DNA of 62,801 bases, taken from the NCBI GenBank assembly GCA_045616945.1, contig JAZLHR010000127.1:1-62801 (forward strand), given 5' to 3'. This stretch comes from UBA6987 sp045616945 (lineage in GTDB: Bacteria; Bacillota; Clostridia; Lachnospirales; Lachnospiraceae). The first letter of the stretch is position 1. Each line of letters opens with the position of its first letter. The position numbers and the translations under genes were made by a program. Below the pieces are notes generated by a model. That model did no database searches and was not told the DNA's origin. It saw only the letters and a program-made list of their open reading frames with translations. Below, one piece after another: positions 59,343-62,801 of this stretch.

Positions 59343-59394
59343 CCCAAAGTATAGTACTTTTGCACTATGAAAATTGAATAAAGGAGGTGCTCCT

Positions 59395-60945
59395 GTGACA
59401 AAAGAAATGATTATTGCTGTTGCAGCAGTTGTAGCCATTATTTTGGCAATCATTTCGTGGTTTGTGTCTGCCAATAAGGTGAGACGTCATTACGCCGAGA
59501 CCACCGGGACGGCAGAACAGAAATCACGCGAAATCATAGATGAGGCAAACAAAACAGCAGCAAAGGAACGTGAGGCTATACTGGAAGCCCAGAAGGATAA
59601 TCTGAGGGCCAAGAGTGAGTTCGAAAGAGAGATCAAGGAACGCCGCGGGGAACTTCAGAGAAACGAACGCCGCGTGCAGAGCAAGGAAGAAGCTCTGGAC
59701 AAGAAGCAGGAATTGCTGGAGCGTAAAGAGCAGAGCGTTTCCGACCGCGAGGATAACCTGAAGCGTAAAGACCAGGAAATCACCGAGGTCCTGAATCAGC
59801 AGAAGGCTCAGCTTGAAAAGATCGCAGGTCTTTCCGCCGAAGAAGCGAGGCAGTATCTGATCCGCAGTGTGGAGGAGGATGCCAAACACGATATCGCGAA
59901 GCGTCTGCGCGAGCTCGATGTCCGGTACCGCGATGAAGCGAACTGCAGGGCCCGTGAATATGTTGTGACTGCTATTCAGAAGTGTGCTGCTGATCATGTT
60001 GCCGAAGCCACGATTTCCGTCGTACAGCTTCCCAACGATGAAATGAAGGGCCGCATCATCGGTCGTGAAGGCCGCAATATCCGTGCTCTGGAACAGCTTA
60101 CCGGTGTCGATCTGATCATCGATGATACTCCGGAAGCCGTTGTTCTTTCCGGTTTCGATCCGATGCGCCGTGAGGTCGCCAGGATCGCTCTTGAAAAGCT
60201 GATCATCGACGGGCGTATTCATCCCGCCAGGATCGAAGAAGTCGTGGAAAAGGCCAGGAAGGAAGTCGACGAAAGCATCCGCCAGGAAGGCGAGGCTGCT
60301 CTGTTGGAGGTCGGCATCCACGGTATTCATCCCGAGCTTGTTAAGCTCCTCGGCCGCATGAAGTTCCGTTCCAGCTACGGTCAGAATGCTTTGAAGCATT
60401 CGATCGAGGTCGCACATCTTTCCGGCGCACTTGCCGGTGAGCTGGGCCTGGATATCCGCATGGCCAAGCGCGCAGGTCTGCTGCACGATATCGGCAAGAG
60501 TATTGACCATGAAACGGAAGGCTCTCACGTGCAGATCGGTGCCGATCTTTGCAGAAAATACAAAGAACCGATCACCGTTATCAATGCTGTTGAATCTCAT
60601 CACGGAGACGTCGAGGCAACCAGCCTTGTTTCCTGTATCGTTCAGGCAGCGGATGCGATTTCCGCAGCCCGTCCCGGTGCCAGAAGGGAAACGCTTGAGA
60701 CCTATACCAAGCGTCTGAAGCAGCTGGAGGAGATCACCGGCAGTTTCAAGGGCGTCAGCAATGCCTACGCCATTCAGGCCGGTCGTGAAGTCAGAGTCAT
60801 GGTTGTTCCCGAACAGGTCAACGATGATGAAATGACTTTGATTGCGCATGATATCGCCAAGAGAATCGAGGACGAAATGGAATACCCTGGCCAGATCAAG
60901 GTCAGCGTGATCCGTGAGTCCCGCACGGTAGATTATGCCAAGTAA
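59395..60945 (+). CDS. rny: Ribonuclease Y
   Basis: Membrane-bound endoribonuclease that starts mRNA decay, 516 residues. GTG start at 59395, seven bases after AAGGAGG. Domains: N-terminal membrane helix (about 5-25), long charged coiled coil (about 40-190), KH domain (MKGRIIGREGRNIRALEQ), HD domain with the metal pair in LLHDIGKSIDHE and ESHHGD, and C-terminal part ending RESRTVDYAK. Size and order are standard. Confidence 0.97.
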   Translation: MTKEMIIAVAAVVAIILAIISWFVSANKVRRHYAETTGTAEQKSREIIDEANKTAAKEREAILEAQKDNLRAKSEFEREIKERRGELQRNERRVQSKEEALDKKQELLERKEQSVSDREDNLKRKDQEITEVLNQQKAQLEKIAGLSAEEARQYLIRSVEEDAKHDIAKRLRELDVRYRDEANCRAREYVVTAIQKCAADHVAEATISVVQLPNDEMKGRIIGREGRNIRALEQLTGVDLIIDDTPEAVVLSGFDPMRREVARIALEKLIIDGRIHPARIEEVVEKARKEVDESIRQEGEAALLEVGIHGIHPELVKLLGRMKFRSSYGQNALKHSIEVAHLSGALAGELGLDIRMAKRAGLLHDIGKSIDHETEGSHVQIGADLCRKYKEPITVINAVESHHGDVEATSLVSCIVQAADAISAARPGARRETLETYTKRLKQLEEITGSFKGVSNAYAIQAGREVRVMVVPEQVNDDEMTLIAHDIAKRIEDEMEYPGQIKVSVIRESRTVDYAK

Positions 60946-60949
60946 CATT

Positions 60950-60992
60950 AAATGCGTCTCTTTCCGAGAAATCGGAGAGGGACGCATTTTCC
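60950..60992 (+). terminator. Intrinsic terminator after rny
   Basis: AAATGCGTC (60950-60958) pairs with GACGCATTT (60981-60989), with inner CTTTCCGA / TCGGAGAG pairing and a TTTTCC tail. Confidence 0.85.
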
Positions 60993-61035
60993 GTATGGAA
61001 CACACATCCTTTATTCAGCCTGAAAGGAGTTTTGA

Positions 61036-61791
61036 ATGAAAAAGCTGATATCCTGGAACGTAAACGGTCTGCGTGCCGCCCTCGGAAAGGGCTTTGCGGA
61101 TATTTTCACCGCATTGGATGCGGATATATTCTGTCTGCAGGAAACCAAGCTGCAGGAAGGACAGATCGATCTTACTTTTCCCGGCTATGAAAGCTATTGG
61201 AATTATGCGGAGAAGAAGGGATATTCCGGGACCGCTGTATTTACGCGCGAAACGCCTCTTTCGGTGTCCTTCGGGATCGGTGCGGAGGAGCACAGCCACG
61301 AGGGCAGAGTTATCACGCTGGAATATCCGGATGAATATATCGTCACCAGCTATACACCGAATTCCCAGGACGGACTGAAGCGCCTGGATTACCGTATGCG
61401 CTTCGAGGATGATCTGCGGCAGTATCTGTGCGGCCTGGCTGAAAAGAAAGCGGTCATTCTCTGCGGGGACCTGAATGTGGCGCACCGGGAGATCGATCTG
61501 AAAAACCCGGCTGCCAATGTGCAGAATCCCGGCTTTTCCGCGGAGGAACGCGGAAAAATGACCGAGCTGCTGGCAGCCGGCTTTACGGATACTTTCCGGT
61601 ACTTCCATCCGGATGAAAAGGATGCATACAGCTGGTGGTCTTACCGGATGCGTGCCCGTGAGCGCAATGTCGGGTGGAGGATCGATTATTTTATCGTATC
61701 GGATCAGATGCGCGAAAGGCTCGTTTCCGCTTCCATCCATTCGGAGATATTCGGCTCCGATCATTGCCCCGTCGAACTTGTCATTCGCTGA
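61036..61791 (+). CDS. xth: Exodeoxyribonuclease III / AP endonuclease
   Basis: Repairs abasic sites, 251 residues, usual size. Metal and catalytic motifs: ISWNVNGLRAAL, CLQETKLQ, the GTAVFTR segment, ILCGDLNVAHREIDL, SWWSYRMRARERNVGWRIDYF and SDHCPVELV. GAAAGGAG precedes the ATG. It is a 3'-5' exonuclease only on duplex DNA, so it does not replace the exonuclease missing from PolC. It lies between rny and the lysyl-tRNA synthetase gene. Confidence 0.96.
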   Translation: MKKLISWNVNGLRAALGKGFADIFTALDADIFCLQETKLQEGQIDLTFPGYESYWNYAEKKGYSGTAVFTRETPLSVSFGIGAEEHSHEGRVITLEYPDEYIVTSYTPNSQDGLKRLDYRMRFEDDLRQYLCGLAEKKAVILCGDLNVAHREIDLKNPAANVQNPGFSAEERGKMTELLAAGFTDTFRYFHPDEKDAYSWWSYRMRARERNVGWRIDYFIVSDQMRERLVSASIHSEIFGSDHCPVELVIR

Positions 61792-61820
61792 GGCGCCTCC
61801 TGCTTTTCGGGAAAGTTCGC

Positions 61821-61849
61821 TTGCACAGATTTTTGAAGTATGATAAAAT
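61821..61849 (+). promoter_or_regulatory. Promoter of the lysyl-tRNA synthetase gene
   Basis: TTGCAC at 61821-61826, 17-bp spacer, TAAAAT at 61844-61849 with TGA before it (extended -10). Confidence 0.7.
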
Positions 61850-61903
61850 GAGACGGTTCATAGTAACACTTTAGAGGCCCTTTTGGGGCTGTAAGGAGAT
61901 AGT

Positions 61904-62801
61904 ATGCATTGGTCAGATGAAGTTGCACAGAAGATAATCGCACGCCGCCCCGATAAAGAGGAATATGTCTGCGCTGCCGGCATCAGCCCCTCCGGGTCGA
62001 TCCATATCGGAAATTTCCGTGATATAGCCACGAGCTATTTTGTAGTGAAAGCCCTGGAAAGAGCCGGCAAGAAAGCCCGCCTTCTTTTCTCCTGGGACGA
62101 GTATGACCGTCTCCGCAAGGTGCCGAAGAACGTGGCTGCCGTCCGCAATGATTACGAGCAGTATATCGGCTATCCGTATGTGGACGTCCCCAATCCTTTC
62201 GGAGAGGAAGGTACGTATGCTTCCTATTTCGAAAATGAATTCATGACCTCCATGGAGCGCTTCGGCATCAAGCTGGATTACAGATATCAGGCTGAAATGT
62301 ACCGCAGCGGCGCCTACAAGGAGCATGTTCTGACCTGCCTGAAGAAGCGCAAGGAGATTTTCGATGTCCTTGACAGCTTCCGTACCCAGGATGCGCAGGA
62401 AGGGGAGCGCGACGCTTACTACCCCGTGAGCATTTACTGCCCCTGCTGCAATCGCGATACGACCAAGATCCTTTCTCTTTCCGATGATGACTGCGTAGCG
62501 GAGTACGAATGTGCCTGCGGCCACAAGGGAAGCTTTGATTTCCGGACGGATTATGACTGCAAGCTGGCGTGGAAGATCGACTGCCCCATGCGCTGGATGT
62601 ATGAAGGCGTAGACTTTGAACCGGGCGGAAAGGATCATGCCAGCCCCGGCGGCAGCTACGATAACAGCCGCATCATTTCCGAAAAGATTTTCGGTTATTA
62701 CGCTGCTTTCTTTCAGGGCTATGAGTTCATCGGCATCAAGGGCGCGACCGGCAAGATGAGCGGTTCGTCCGGCCTGAATCTGACGCCCGCCACGCTGCTG
62801 A
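61904..62801 (+). CDS. lysS: Class I lysyl-tRNA synthetase (partial, 3' end outside window)
   Basis: Charges tRNA-Lys with a class I fold, unlike the class II LysS of most bacteria. Visible: 299 residues, start ATG at 61904 after AAGGAG. The HIGH-equivalent is GISPSGSIHIGNFRD, the active-site segment LLFSWDEYDRLRKVPKN, a zinc-binding set CPCC plus CACG (about residues 182-206), WKIDCPMRW, GGKDHASPGGSYD and the KMSKS-equivalent TGKMSGSSG. The reading frame is open to the window end; the class I enzyme is about 520-540 residues, so a little over half is present. Confidence 0.94.
   Translation, partial: MHWSDEVAQKIIARRPDKEEYVCAAGISPSGSIHIGNFRDIATSYFVVKALERAGKKARLLFSWDEYDRLRKVPKNVAAVRNDYEQYIGYPYVDVPNPFGEEGTYASYFENEFMTSMERFGIKLDYRYQAEMYRSGAYKEHVLTCLKKRKEIFDVLDSFRTQDAQEGERDAYYPVSIYCPCCNRDTTKILSLSDDDCVAEYECACGHKGSFDFRTDYDCKLAWKIDCPMRWMYEGVDFEPGGKDHASPGGSYDNSRIISEKIFGYYAAFFQGYEFIGIKGATGKMSGSSGLNLTPATLL

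Noticed and set aside
61036..61791. Exonuclease III as a replacement for PolC proofreading
   Set aside because: This family acts on duplex ends and abasic sites, not on mispaired primer termini in a replisome; its presence near rny is ordinary.
1..62801. CRISPR arrays, tRNA or rRNA genes, prophage or insertion sequences
   Set aside because: No regularly spaced repeats, tRNA-like cloverleafs, rRNA segments, transposase or phage genes were seen while reading through the window.

Overview
The window is a gene-dense stretch (about 53 protein genes in 62.8 kb) from the chromosome of a Gram-positive, Clostridia-type Firmicute of moderately high GC. Evidence for this is PolC as replicative polymerase, RNase Y, HrcA with a perfect CIRCE operator, a T-box leader, SepF and MreCD, AAGGAGG-type ribosome binding sites, several TTG/GTG starts, and sigma-A-like promoters that nearly all carry an extended -10 TG. 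I saw no tRNA, rRNA, CRISPR array, prophage or insertion sequence; it looks like ordinary chromosome with a few lineage-specific islands.

Layout. 1-9658: end of ribosomal protein S1, then pyrH-frr and uppS-cdsA-rseP-ispG-polC (translation, cell-wall lipid carrier, phospholipid, membrane protease, isoprenoids, replication); dxr is missing from its usual slot between cdsA and rseP. 9713-12180: copper ATPase and a small chaperone. 12190-20293: two lipoproteins, one with SH3 repeats and a dead NlpC/P60 domain, one a 2174-residue protein with two von Willebrand A domains. 20560-22692: HU, then a T-box-controlled tryptophan synthase beta-like gene. 22854-26913: a sugar-isomerase-like protein, a triose-phosphate-isomerase-like protein and a cytoplasmic NlpC/P60-like protein. 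27084-31021: MarR regulator, HTH-TPR regulator, YnbB-type PLP enzyme, RadC. 31035-37193: mreC-mreD-PBP2-minD-rodA elongation/division cluster without mreB, minC or minE. 37331-41284: small P-loop ATPase, HlyD-like protein, sepF, lspA, rluD. 42531-49253: CIRCE-hrcA-grpE-dnaK-dnaJ-prmA-rsmE. 49266-57853: EamA transporter, cysteine desulfurase-thiI, HPr-like protein, mtaB, C69 dipeptidase, YggS, Lrp, upp. 58064-62801: tyrS, RNase Y, exonuclease III and the start of a class I lysyl-tRNA synthetase.

Most striking observation: the PolC here is only 1274 residues long and lacks the whole 3'-5' exonuclease domain that is normally inserted in its PHP domain, while the PHP domain keeps a complete nine-residue metal site. 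This suggests that proofreading has moved to the PHP domain or to another protein. Secondary points of interest are the pseudo-NlpC/P60 lipoprotein, the twin-vWA giant lipoprotein, the isomerase/TIM/NlpC island, the orphan MinD, a histidine-free HPr homologue, a cysteine-bearing DnaK tail, and several perfect inverted repeats placed in promoters.
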